DNA of 24,588 bases, from NCBI GenBank assembly GCA_905235825.1, contig CAJONH010000277.1, positions 1-24,588 of the forward strand, read 5' to 3'. Within the stretch, counting starts at the first letter, position 1. Every line of letters starts with the position of its first letter. Under the pieces are notes generated by a model. It ran no database searches. It saw only the letters and a list, made by a program, of their open reading frames with translations, and was not told the DNA's origin. The position numbers and the translations under genes were made by a program. Origin of the DNA: Candidatus Gastranaerophilales bacterium (GTDB lineage Bacteria > Cyanobacteriota > Vampirovibrionia > Gastranaerophilales > Gastranaerophilaceae). Below, in pieces: positions 1-7,716 of the stretch.

Positions 1-743
1 CAACTTTAACACTGGACGGTTCTTCGTTTGACAATGGCTCGGAAATATCTGTATATCAATTAAATAATGCAGGAACAATTAATATAAGCGATAAAGTCAC
101 ATTAAAAACACTTCGTGAAACTGACAGCATAAAAGGTGCGGGAACAATTAACATACAACAGAATGCCGTACTTAAAATGGATGATTCGGTAAAAGATGCA
201 AACAGTACAATTAACATTAAATCCGGAGGTACATTATCAACCGTAAATGATGCGATAACCACACATAAAATAACAAATTTGGTAACGGAAGACGATGCTG
301 CATTAAGTTTTGAAATTGATAAATATGAAGGTGCAATTGTAAATGATAAATTTACAATAAATTCAACTGCAGGTTCGGACGGTACTGCAAAGTTTGACAG
401 TATATCCGTTTCACTTGACTCTTTGGATGATTTAATAGAAAACGGTGTCGAGTTATTCACTGATAAAACGGTTGATATGGGCGGCAGTACATTTAGTGTA
501 TATAATAACGATAAACAATATGTATTTAAACAGGACAGTGAAAATTTAAAAAATTTAGTTTATTTATCAATGGTTGAAGCAAAAGACGGATTATCACATG
601 CTGCAATGGATGCTACAGCCGGAAACTATACGATTGAAGAAAATGAAAAATCAATAACGACGGGAGGTTATGTAAACGGAAGCAATTTCAGCATAACAGG
701 TGCGGATTTAAATTTTAATCAAAAACAAAGGTTTAATAGTTGA
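1..743 (+). CDS. Autotransporter adhesin, passenger fragment (5' end outside window, ends at a frameshift)
   Basis: The reading frame is open from the window edge (codons begin at base 3) to a TGA at 741-743, so the gene starts upstream of the window. The product is rich in Asn, Thr, Ser, Asp and Gly. A (G/S)-T-I-N-I motif recurs at bases 72, 141 and 204, i.e. every 21-23 codons, as expected for rungs of a parallel beta-helix passenger of a type V secreted protein. There are no membrane segments. The protein sense continues without a break in the next frame, which runs from 712 to 2601 into an autotransporter barrel, so I read this as the upstream part of one gene. Its role would be a surface-exposed passenger, perhaps an adhesin. 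The ligand is unknown. Confidence 0.7.
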   Translation, partial: TLTLDGSSFDNGSEISVYQLNNAGTINISDKVTLKTLRETDSIKGAGTINIQQNAVLKMDDSVKDANSTINIKSGGTLSTVNDAITTHKITNLVTEDDAALSFEIDKYEGAIVNDKFTINSTAGSDGTAKFDSISVSLDSLDDLIENGVELFTDKTVDMGGSTFSVYNNDKQYVFKQDSENLKNLVYLSMVEAKDGLSHAAMDATAGNYTIEENEKSITTGGYVNGSNFSITGADLNFNQKQRFNS

Positions 744-2601
744 CGGTCAATATAATAAAAACGGTACTACCGTTAAGGTAAATACTTATAATGCTGTTTC
801 GGACAATGAATATAAAGCTGCATATACCGTTCAAAATAAGGGTAAACTAATCGTTCAAACAAATGGAAACAGTATAGAAATTAAACCGGCAACAGATATT
901 ACAACACAAAAAGCCGGTAATTCCTTATATATCAGTAAGAATTCCTCTGCGGATTTGAATGCGTTAAACGGTCAAAAGATTATAATATCAGGTAAAATAC
1001 AGGGGGAAAAATCAGGCACTCAAATTTCACAACTGAAAGCAGACGGCAATGATATTGTATTACACGATGTTGATTCGGTTAAAATTGCACAAAATGCAAA
1101 TAAAAACACATTAAAGGGAATAAGTACAAATTCAAACTGGCAGTTAAATAACGGTATAATGACCATAAGCAATGATAAATATCTTTCCTCTGACGGTACA
1201 AATTCGGTTGAATTAAACGGCGGTACTTTAAATCTTCAAAATAATTCAGCTTCCAAAATAAATCTTGCTAAAATGGAACTTAATTCAAATACAAATGTTC
1301 TTGTTGACCTTGATTTCTCAAATAAAACGGTAGATAAATTTGCATTTAATTCTGCCGATAATGTAACAAAACAAGATGTAGTCTTGAATATAGGCAGTAT
1401 TAATTTTATTAATGCCGATAAAGCAAAACAGGATAAGTATGTTATTCCTTTTGTCGAAAAAAGTTCAAACAGCGAAAATTTAATCGGAAATGTTAATGCA
1501 AACATATCTGATATAATGACACCAATATATAAATATAACGTTTCTTATGTTGAAGACAGTAATTCGGGTTCTCTGGTATTTCAAACACCTCATGGAAAAG
1601 ACAGCTATAAAAGCTACAATCCGTCCGTAATGTCAGAACCCGTTGCGGCACAAGCAGGCGGATATTTTAACCAGCTTGCAAGCTATGATACATCTTTCGG
1701 TTATATGGATGCAATGATGAATTTAACCTCTATGGATAGATTATCACTCTTTAACAGAAATAAATATGCTTCAATTTCACCTGATGATACATTTATGTAT
1801 TCTCCTAATTTACTTGCCGAAAACTATGGCGGTTTATGGCTTAAACCTTATACTACATTTGAAAAGGTTGATTTAAAAGGCGGAGCAAAAATTAATAATA
1901 TCGGATACGGTACTTTTGCAGGCGGTGATACTGATATTATTGATTTAAAAAAAGGCTGGCGTGCGGTTTATTCAGGATATGTAGGATATAACGGTGCTCA
2001 TATAACTCACGATGGTATTTCAACTTATCAAAACGGCGGTTTAATAGGTTTATCAGGAACATTTTATAAAAATAATTATTTTGCGGGCTTAACTGCTAAT
2101 GTTGGAATAGGTGTGGCTAATACCGAGTCCATGTACGGCAAAGAAGATTTCACAATGCTTACTTCAGGTGCGGCATTAAAAACAGGCTATAACTTTGAAT
2201 TTAAAGAAGGAAGATATATCATTCAACCGAGCTATTTAATGTCTTACAGTTTTGTTAATACATTTGACTATACAAATGCGGCAGGTTTAAGAATATCGCA
2301 AACACCATTGCACGCTATTCAAATAGTTCCGGGGTTAAAATTCATAATGAATACAAAATCGGGATGGCAGCCTTACTTAAATTGTCAGGTAACGTGGAAT
2401 GCACTCGATAAATCTAAAGTAACGGCAAATGATGTTGAACTGCCAGCCTTAACAGTTAAACCTTATGTTCAATATGGTGCGGGTGTGTCAAAACGCTTTG
2501 GCGACAGATTTAGCGGATATGGACAGGTAATGATAAGAAACGGCGGAAGAACAGGTGTTGCACTTTCCGCAGGAGCTAAATGGACTTTAGGCAGCGAATA
2601 A
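712..2601 (+). CDS. Autotransporter adhesin, end of passenger plus C-terminal beta-barrel domain
   Basis: This frame is open from 712 (after a TAA at 709-711) to the TAA at 2599-2601. It continues the passenger style of the preceding fragment, with Asn/Ser/Gly-rich beta rungs. From about base 1720 it becomes an outer-membrane autotransporter barrel of about 290 residues, the usual size of that domain. The barrel shows alternating aromatic/polar strands, including GLWLKPYTTFEKVDLKGG, a W-R-x-x-Y-S-G-Y-V-G-Y strand and a final strand ending AGAKWTL. The last residues are GSE rather than the usual terminal aromatic, so the assembly signal is slightly atypical. There is no convincing start codon or ribosome site near 712; a TTG at 955 lacks a good site. 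This supports a broken or mis-read single gene rather than an independent one. Function: barrel translocator for the passenger. Confidence 0.75.
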   Translation: MLIKNKGLIVDGQYNKNGTTVKVNTYNAVSDNEYKAAYTVQNKGKLIVQTNGNSIEIKPATDITTQKAGNSLYISKNSSADLNALNGQKIIISGKIQGEKSGTQISQLKADGNDIVLHDVDSVKIAQNANKNTLKGISTNSNWQLNNGIMTISNDKYLSSDGTNSVELNGGTLNLQNNSASKINLAKMELNSNTNVLVDLDFSNKTVDKFAFNSADNVTKQDVVLNIGSINFINADKAKQDKYVIPFVEKSSNSENLIGNVNANISDIMTPIYKYNVSYVEDSNSGSLVFQTPHGKDSYKSYNPSVMSEPVAAQAGGYFNQLASYDTSFGYMDAMMNLTSMDRLSLFNRNKYASISPDDTFMYSPNLLAENYGGLWLKPYTTFEKVDLKGGAKINNIGYGTFAGGDTDIIDLKKGWRAVYSGYVGYNGAHITHDGISTYQNGGLIGLSGTFYKNNYFAGLTANVGIGVANTESMYGKEDFTMLTSGAALKTGYNFEFKEGRYIIQPSYLMSYSFVNTFDYTNAAGLRISQTPLHAIQIVPGLKFIMNTKSGWQPYLNCQVTWNALDKSKVTANDVELPALTVKPYVQYGAGVSKRFGDRFSGYGQVMIRNGGRTGVALSAGAKWTLGSE

Positions 2602-2708
2602 TACAATAAAAAACTGTTCGGGAACTCAAATAAAAAACTTTCGTCATTGATTAGTAATTGCATATTATATTCGTAAATGCCGCTTATACAATGAGAGAGG
2701 ATTTTAAA

Positions 2709-3686
2709 ATGAGTATTCAATATATTGATGAATTTGATGAAAAATATTTTGAATTTGAAACCGATAACAACACTGAAATATCATTTAAAGACAATATTAC
2801 AGACGAAAGTTCCGATGAAGAAGAACCCGTGACATTCAGTAATATTGTGTTTAAAGATGATTTATTGCAGATGTATTTAAAGGATATAGGTAAAAATAAA
2901 TTATTAAAAAGAGGAGAGGAGCAAGAACTTGGAAGAACTATAGTTCAGGGGGATGAGAAAAAATCCGCAGACGCTAAGAAAAAGCTGATACAGTCCAATT
3001 TACGCCTTGTCGTAAGTATTGCAAAAAAATACACGGGGCAGGGCGTTTTATTTATGGATTTGGTACAGGAGGGTTCATTAGGGCTTATAAAAGCTGCTAA
3101 CAGATTTGATTATAAAAAAGGTTTTAAATTTTCTACTTATGCAACGTGGTGGATTCGTCAGACTATTGTAAGAGCCATTGCAAATAATGCAAAAGTCATA
3201 AGAATTCCCGTACACATGACAGATAAAATAAGACTTGTAAAAAAAGCTATTTTTGAATTTTCATATTATAACGGCAAAGAACCAACCGTTGAGGAAATTT
3301 CACAAATGCTTAAAATGCCTGAAAAACAAGTAGAATTGGCTCTTAACACAATTAAACTTGAGCCTGTCAGTCTTGATACACCGGTAGCTGATAATCTCTG
3401 TCTTGAAGATTATATTTCCGATGATAACTATAATTCTCCGGAAGATAATACACAAAACAGTCTATTAAAAAGGCAAATGGAAAATATTTTAAACGAGCTT
3501 ACACCAAAAGAGCAAAAAATAATTGCAGGGAGATTCGGCATAGACGGCAGTAAGCCAAAAACCCTTGAACAACTGGGTAAAGACCTCGGTTTTTCAAAAG
3601 AGCGTATCAGGCAGATTGAATGCGTTGCCCTGAAAAAACTGCGTAACAGCAATAAAATTATACAAATGAAAGATTATTTATTATAA
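2709..3686 (+). CDS. RNA polymerase sigma-70 family factor (RpoD/group 2-like)
   Basis: A 325-residue sigma factor with all core-binding and promoter-binding regions. Region 1.2 starts near residue 54 (LLQMYLKDIGKNKLL). Region 2 lies around residues 80-165, with the NLRLVVSIAKKY core-binding helix and the KFSTYATWWIRQTIVRAI segment for -10 recognition and melting. Region 3 follows, and region 4 spans about 258-312 with a -35 helix-turn-helix (LGFSKERIRQIE). The short acidic N-terminus lacks a long region 1.1, so it may be a group 2 factor, but the window cannot exclude that it is the primary factor. The ATG at 2709 was chosen because a GAGAGAGG ribosome site sits 8 bases before it; upstream in-frame starts at 2658 (TTG) and 2691 lack one. 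No anti-sigma gene is adjacent, and it follows the adhesin by about 107 bases. Confidence 0.92.
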   Translation: MSIQYIDEFDEKYFEFETDNNTEISFKDNITDESSDEEEPVTFSNIVFKDDLLQMYLKDIGKNKLLKRGEEQELGRTIVQGDEKKSADAKKKLIQSNLRLVVSIAKKYTGQGVLFMDLVQEGSLGLIKAANRFDYKKGFKFSTYATWWIRQTIVRAIANNAKVIRIPVHMTDKIRLVKKAIFEFSYYNGKEPTVEEISQMLKMPEKQVELALNTIKLEPVSLDTPVADNLCLEDYISDDNYNSPEDNTQNSLLKRQMENILNELTPKEQKIIAGRFGIDGSKPKTLEQLGKDLGFSKERIRQIECVALKKLRNSNKIIQMKDYLL

Positions 3687-3761
3687 ACTTTTGTAATAAA
3701 ACAAATTATTTTGCATTATACTACAGTTGTCAGCAATTTAAAAAAATATTAATATATAACT

Positions 3762-5174
3762 ATGAAAAGAAATATTATTCTATTATTTTTGGCATGGTTA
3801 TATATTGTATCGGGTGCATTTGCACATATAGATGTTGTTTATCCTAAAACTAATGATTTAACCGTTAACTCGGATTCAATATTCTTTCTGGGAAATACAA
3901 CCGAAGGTTCAAATTTTTCGATAAATACAGAAAAAGTAAAACTATGGGATAATAATTTTTTTGTACATGTTATTCCGCTAAAATACGGTAAAAATTATAT
4001 AAAAATGGTATCCGTAAAAAACGGAGTAAGAGAAAAAAAAATATACACCGTAAATCGTACAAAACCGTCATCGGGCAATGGTATTTCAAAAGTTGGATAT
4101 GAACAAAAAAAAGCTGATTATACAATATATACCAAAACAATAAAACAAAATGCAACAATAAGGGAAAAAGCATCAAGTTCAGCCCGAAGGGTTATTGATA
4201 TTCCCGAAAATGTTGTATTATACATTGAAGGAAGACAGGGAGATTATTATAAAATAGAAGAAAACGGAGAAAGCGAATATTGGATACATAAAACAAATGT
4301 ACAAAATCCGGTTAACGTATCAAAAAGAGTACCTGCCGTTTTAAAACGGATAAAAACAAGTTCCGATAAACATTATAATTATATAAAATTTTCACTAAAT
4401 TACCCTGTATTATACAATTTAAAACAAATTAACAACAGCATAGAATTGACACTATATGGAATTGAAACTACAGATAAAAACGGTAATAAACATCCGAATT
4501 ACACATACACATATACTCAAGACAGCCCTATAATGGGATATGATGCATATTATGAAGAAAATTATCTTATTTTTAGAGCAGCAAAAAACCCCGAAATAAA
4601 AAATAAAGAATATCCTTTAAAAGACATAACAATTTTTGTTGATCCGGGACACGGCGGAGCTGAAAAAGGTGCAATCGGTCCGACCAGAACGGCAGAAAAA
4701 GATGTTAATCTTGCGATAAGCAGATATTTAAAAAAAGACCTTGAAGATGAAGGTGCAAATGTTATTATTTCAAGACTTGACGACCATCAAATAGGATTGT
4801 ATGAAAGAGTACAAATTGCAAAAGATAATAATGCTCTTATTTCTTTAAGCATACACAATAATGCACTTCCAAACGGAAAAAATCCATATAAACAGCACGG
4901 AACAGAGGTTCATTATTATAACGAAAATGCAAAATTATTAGCTGAAATTATACAAAAAGATATGGTTCAAAATCTTGAATTTAAAGATAACGGAATACAT
5001 AAATCCAGTTTTGCCCTTGACAGGTCAACAAATCCTGTATCAGTATTAGTGGAATGTGCATATATGATACATCCGGAAGAATATATGAGATTGCGTAATC
5101 CTGCCGTACAAAGGCGAATAGCACAATCTATTAAGAATAGTTTAAAAAAATATGTAATTATAATGCAAAAATAA
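3762..5174 (+). CDS. Exported N-acetylmuramoyl-L-alanine amidase (Amidase_3) with bacterial SH3 domain
   Basis: A 470-residue cell-wall hydrolase that would cleave the bond between N-acetylmuramic acid and L-alanine in peptidoglycan. Residues 1-21 form a signal peptide ending GAFA. Residues about 22-105 look like an Ig-type beta domain. Residues about 120-182 form a bacterial SH3-like domain (NATIREKAS...YYKIEENG...YWIH). Residues about 188-285 are an AMIN-like beta region. The catalytic domain runs from about 289 to the end. All four zinc/catalytic positions are present: H297 (DPGHGG), E312, H365 (SIHNN) and E431 (VECAYM). No clear Shine-Dalgarno precedes the ATG; the leader is A/T-rich. It probably acts in the periplasm during septum splitting or wall turnover. 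gdhA begins 47 bases downstream but has its own promoter. Confidence 0.93.
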   Translation: MKRNIILLFLAWLYIVSGAFAHIDVVYPKTNDLTVNSDSIFFLGNTTEGSNFSINTEKVKLWDNNFFVHVIPLKYGKNYIKMVSVKNGVREKKIYTVNRTKPSSGNGISKVGYEQKKADYTIYTKTIKQNATIREKASSSARRVIDIPENVVLYIEGRQGDYYKIEENGESEYWIHKTNVQNPVNVSKRVPAVLKRIKTSSDKHYNYIKFSLNYPVLYNLKQINNSIELTLYGIETTDKNGNKHPNYTYTYTQDSPIMGYDAYYEENYLIFRAAKNPEIKNKEYPLKDITIFVDPGHGGAEKGAIGPTRTAEKDVNLAISRYLKKDLEDEGANVIISRLDDHQIGLYERVQIAKDNNALISLSIHNNALPNGKNPYKQHGTEVHYYNENAKLLAEIIQKDMVQNLEFKDNGIHKSSFALDRSTNPVSVLVECAYMIHPEEYMRLRNPAVQRRIAQSIKNSLKKYVIIMQK

Positions 5175-5180
5175 TTTTTA

Positions 5181-5189
5181 TGTTATAAT
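5181..5189 (+). promoter_or_regulatory. Extended -10 promoter for gdhA
   Basis: TGT followed by a perfect TATAAT (5184-5189) forms an extended -10 element, just after the amidase stop codon. No good -35 hexamer is present 17 bases upstream, which is typical of extended -10 promoters. A start near 5196 would give a leader of about 25 bases carrying the AAGGAG ribosome site. Confidence 0.6.
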
Positions 5190-5221
5190 TTAGCGGGAAT
5201 AGCCGAGAAGGAGAAAAATAA

Positions 5222-6598
5222 ATGATTACACAAGAACGACAGCTACAATCAGAATACCTCAGAAAGGTAATTGAAGAAACAGAAGCAAAGAACAGCTATG
5301 AAAAAGAATTTATTCAAGCGTTAAAAGAAGTTTTGTCGTCCATTGAACCCGTAATCATCCAACATGAGCAAGAATTTAAAGACTCGGCACTTTTGGAAAG
5401 ACTTGTCGAACCCGAAAGAATTATATCATTCCGTGTTCCGTGGACTGATGATAAAGGTCAGGTACAGGTTAACAGAGGTTTTAGAGTACAATTTAACGGT
5501 GCAATAGGACCATATAAAGGCGGTTTAAGATTTCATCCGTCAGTAAATCAAAGTATAATGAAATTTTTGGCATTTGAACAAATATTCAAAAATGCTTTGA
5601 CAACCCGTCCGATAGGCGGCGGTAAGGGCGGAAGCGACTTTGACCCGAAAGGAAAATCAGACAGAGAAATTATGAATTTCTGCCAGAGTTTTATGAATGA
5701 ACTTCAAAAACATATCGGACAAGATTTGGACGTTCCTGCAGGTGATATTGGTGTTGGCGGCAGAGAAATAGGTTATTTATTCGGACAATACAGAAAAATA
5801 AGAAATACTTATGAAGCGGGTGTATTAACAGGTAAAGGGCTGGAATACGGCGGTTCTCTGGCAAGAAAAGAAGCAACAGGTTATGGTTTGATGTATTTTA
5901 TGCGTGAAATGCTAAAAGCTAATAATATATCGCTTGAAGGTAAAACTGCAATTATATCGGGAAGCGGTAATGTTGCTATTTATGCTTGTGAAAAAGCTCA
6001 GCAGCTGGGTGTAAAAGTTATTGCAATGAGCGATTCATCAGGATGCATTTTAGATGAAAGCGGTATCAGACTTGATGTTGTTAAACAAATAAAAGAAGTT
6101 CAAAGAGGAAGAATTAAAGAGTATTTAAATTTTGTTCCTTCCGCAATTTATTTGGAAAATAAAGACAGTATTCCTGCTGTATATACTTTAAGAGCTGATA
6201 TTGTTCTTCCTTGTGCAACGCAAAATGATATTAATCTGGAAGCAGCAAAATTATTAACTGAAAAAGGCATTATTGCTGTTGGTGAAGGTGCTAACATGCC
6301 TTGTACAAATGAAGCAGTTGCTTACTTCCAAGAAAATAAAATTTTGGTTGCTCCCGGAAAAGCTGCAAATGCTGGTGGTGTTGCAACTTCTGCTTTAGAA
6401 ATGACTCAAAACTCAATGCGTGATGCTTGGACTTTTGATGAAGTAGACAAAAAATTGGAAAGCATTATGATTAATATATTTAATCAAATTCAAAAAGCAG
6501 AAAGAGAATATAATCTTGATCATAACTACGTTGCCGGTGCAAATATAGCAGCATTTAAGAAAATTTCTGCTGCTATGATGGCTCAAGGTATTATATAG
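5222..6598 (+). CDS. gdhA: Glutamate dehydrogenase, hexameric type, probably NADP-dependent
   Basis: A 458-residue enzyme catalysing reductive amination of 2-oxoglutarate with ammonium to L-glutamate, a central nitrogen-assimilation step in the cytoplasm. Length matches the usual bacterial hexameric family of about 450. The substrate domain carries GPYKGGLRFHP, the catalytic Lys in GGGKGG (K135) and the catalytic Asp in DVPAGDIGVGG (D175). The Rossmann domain follows with GSGNVA near residue 247, and the downstream strand ends in SDSSG rather than an acidic residue, which favours NADP(H). The start is set by AAGGAG 8 bases before the ATG. It is a monocistronic unit: an extended -10 promoter lies upstream and a putative terminator downstream. 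Cofactor preference is inference; the family assignment is firm. Confidence 0.96.
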   Translation: MITQERQLQSEYLRKVIEETEAKNSYEKEFIQALKEVLSSIEPVIIQHEQEFKDSALLERLVEPERIISFRVPWTDDKGQVQVNRGFRVQFNGAIGPYKGGLRFHPSVNQSIMKFLAFEQIFKNALTTRPIGGGKGGSDFDPKGKSDREIMNFCQSFMNELQKHIGQDLDVPAGDIGVGGREIGYLFGQYRKIRNTYEAGVLTGKGLEYGGSLARKEATGYGLMYFMREMLKANNISLEGKTAIISGSGNVAIYACEKAQQLGVKVIAMSDSSGCILDESGIRLDVVKQIKEVQRGRIKEYLNFVPSAIYLENKDSIPAVYTLRADIVLPCATQNDINLEAAKLLTEKGIIAVGEGANMPCTNEAVAYFQENKILVAPGKAANAGGVATSALEMTQNSMRDAWTFDEVDKKLESIMINIFNQIQKAEREYNLDHNYVAGANIAAFKKISAAMMAQGII

Positions 6599-6607
6599 AT
6601 TTAATAA

Positions 6608-6644
6608 GCACTTTGCCGGCGGGGTTGACACGGCGGCAGAGTGC
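6608..6644 (+). other. GC-rich stem-loop in the gdhA 3' region
   Basis: Bases 6608-6618 pair with 6634-6644 over 11 bp with one T-G wobble, enclosing a 15-base loop. The wobble favours folding of the plus-strand transcript. It is strikingly GC-rich for this AT-rich region and is not followed by a T-run, so it is not a simple intrinsic terminator. It may stabilise the gdhA 3' end. Confidence 0.45.
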
Positions 6645-6671
6645 GAAACCGGATTAGATATAATAAAACAA

Positions 6672-6707
6672 AAAAGAAGGCTTCATATAAAATTGGAGCT
6701 TTTTTTT
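6672..6707 (+). terminator. Putative intrinsic terminator after gdhA
   Basis: An A-rich arm and GCTTC (6680-6684) can pair with GGAGC (6695-6699) and the eight T residues at 6700-6707, with a small bulge. The T-run is strong but the stem is imperfect, so confidence is moderate. It would separate gdhA from the prepilin promoter at 6716. Confidence 0.5.
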
Positions 6708-6715
6708 GTTAATAT

Positions 6716-6744
6716 TTGACAAAATAAATATTAACTGTTATATT
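6716..6744 (+). promoter_or_regulatory. Strong promoter of the prepilin-like gene
   Basis: A perfect -35 TTGACA (6716-6721), a 17-base spacer and -10 TATATT (6739-6744). The -10 is preceded by TGT, giving an extended -10. A start near 6751 leaves a leader of about 39 bases with an AAAGGT ribosome site before the ATG at 6790. The same TTGACA-17-TATATT arrangement precedes the methyltransferase gene at 17221-17249. Confidence 0.8.
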
Positions 6745-6789
6745 TAGAGCATCATTGGTGCAAGCCACATTAATTAAAAGGTATAAATA

Positions 6790-7398
6790 ATGAATTTAAA
6801 AGGATTTACTTTAGCAGAAACATTTTGCACCATGGTTATTATAAGTGTTTTATCCTTATTATTTTTCCAAAATGTTTATTTTAATTATACAAGAAGGGTT
6901 GCAGCAACAAAAATACAGCGATTTCACACAATAATTAAACAAATACAACTTAAAGCTCAAAAGGATTACAGTGATTGGATTGATTATTATTTAAAACCTG
7001 AAACAATAACAGAAGAACGTTTTATGAATGAATATATATTACCTTATGTTACATATTTAAAAAAAGATGTAGATGCAGATGGCAATGTTCATGTGTTTCT
7101 TAGTGATTCAACATCATTTTCAATCAAAAAAACATCTTGTATGACTTTTATTTATGATATTAATGGTGATAATCCGCCAAATATTCCGGGTAAAGATATA
7201 TTTTATTTTAATTATTGTCCTGCAACTGATTCTTCATTTATCAGACAAGGTGATTTTATTCCATACCTAACGAAAAGCATGTCTAATAAAGAAGCAGCTC
7301 TCGGAATGTGCAGAGAAACACCTATGTCCTGTTCCGGATATATATCTTTTTATAATTTTGAATTTCCTGAAGAATATCCATATAGAATACCGCTTTAA
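6790..7398 (+). CDS. Type IV pilin / type II secretion pseudopilin-like protein
   Basis: A 202-residue protein beginning MNLKGFTLAE, the class III (prepilin peptidase) signal. Cleavage is expected between G5 and F6, giving N-methylated Phe1 and the conserved Glu5 of the mature protein (E10 here). A hydrophobic helix of about 20 residues follows and would pack in the pilus core or inner membrane. The globular part holds several Cys residues that could form disulfides, and a DINGDNPPNIPGKD segment, a D/N-rich loop that could bind calcium. No pilus assembly ATPase, platform protein or prepilin peptidase is nearby, so it is stand-alone, with its own promoter. It could be a minor pilin, a secretion pseudopilin or a DNA-uptake pilin; the sequence does not decide. 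Confidence 0.82.
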   Translation: MNLKGFTLAETFCTMVIISVLSLLFFQNVYFNYTRRVAATKIQRFHTIIKQIQLKAQKDYSDWIDYYLKPETITEERFMNEYILPYVTYLKKDVDADGNVHVFLSDSTSFSIKKTSCMTFIYDINGDNPPNIPGKDIFYFNYCPATDSSFIRQGDFIPYLTKSMSNKEAALGMCRETPMSCSGYISFYNFEFPEEYPYRIPL

Positions 7399-7437
7399 AT
7401 AATACCTTCTTTCTTTGCTTTTACTAATTTTAAAAAA

Positions 7438-7586
7438 GAAAAAATCTGAAAATCATATTCGTAATACCGTTATTTTGTTTATTGAAACAACAGAAAAACG
7501 GCATCTGTTTGAGCGACTGCGAGTTATGCCGTTTAGAGTTGAAATTAACAAAATAGGTATGAAGAATTCGATTTGAAGATTTTTTC
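7438..7586 (+). ncRNA. Candidate structured RNA, copy A
   Basis: A 149-base imperfect hairpin with ordered stems: 7438-7447/7577-7586 (10 bp), 7451-7454/7570-7573, 7457-7460/7564-7567, 7464-7468/7556-7560, a two-base GT bulge (7469-7470), 7471-7479/7547-7555 (9 bp), 7481-7483/7543-7545, 7488-7491/7538-7541 and the apical 7496-7503/7527-7534 (8 bp). The same stem order, bulge and loop sequences occur at 17038-17181 with compensating stem changes. Loop stretches 7480-7494 and 7535-7546 each differ from that copy at only two positions. It lies 40 bases after the prepilin stop, with no terminator seen between, so it could be the 3' part of that transcript. No dedicated promoter was found. Strand is inferred. 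The RNA family is not recognised. Confidence 0.6.
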
Positions 7587-7624
7587 TTGAGTAAAATTAC
7601 TTTAAGATAAAGCTACTGGGAACA

Positions 7625-7641
7625 CACCTACATAGCAGGTG
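7625..7641 (+). other. Small hairpin between RNA candidate A and the terminator
   Basis: CACCT (7625-7629) pairs with AGGTG (7637-7641) around a 7-base loop. It sits in an otherwise unexplained stretch (7587-7664) and has no counterpart near copy B. It may be part of the same transcript as copy A, or chance. Confidence 0.3.
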
Positions 7642-7664
7642 GATTAATTTCATTTCATTACAAT

Positions 7665-7703
7665 AAAAAAAAGTACCGATTTTAATCAATCGGTACTTTT
7701 TTT
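7665..7703 (-). terminator. Bidirectional intrinsic terminator, end of the rpoBC1C2 operon
   Basis: GTACCGATT (7673-7681) pairs perfectly with AATCGGTAC (7688-7696) around a six-base loop. Eight A residues (7665-7672) flank one side and seven T residues (7697-7703) the other. It therefore works on both strands: it ends the rpoC2 transcript on the minus strand (13 bases past the stop) and would also stop plus-strand transcription coming through the prepilin gene and RNA candidate A. Confidence 0.9.
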
Positions 7704-7716
7704 ATTTAATTTATCA

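Noticed and set aside
721..743. Programmed ribosomal frameshifting in the adhesin
   Set aside because: No canonical slippery heptamer or downstream stimulatory structure; the site (CAAAAAC) needs a +1 change, so an indel is simpler.
2658..2708. Longer N-terminus for the sigma factor
   Set aside because: The TTG at 2658 and ATG at 2691 lack ribosome sites, whereas the ATG at 2709 has GAGAGAGG at ideal spacing.
7438..7586. Retron msr/msd or transposon-end origin for the paired hairpins
   Set aside because: No reverse transcriptase, transposase or target-site duplication is seen, and stem covariation with fixed loops points to RNA-level selection instead.
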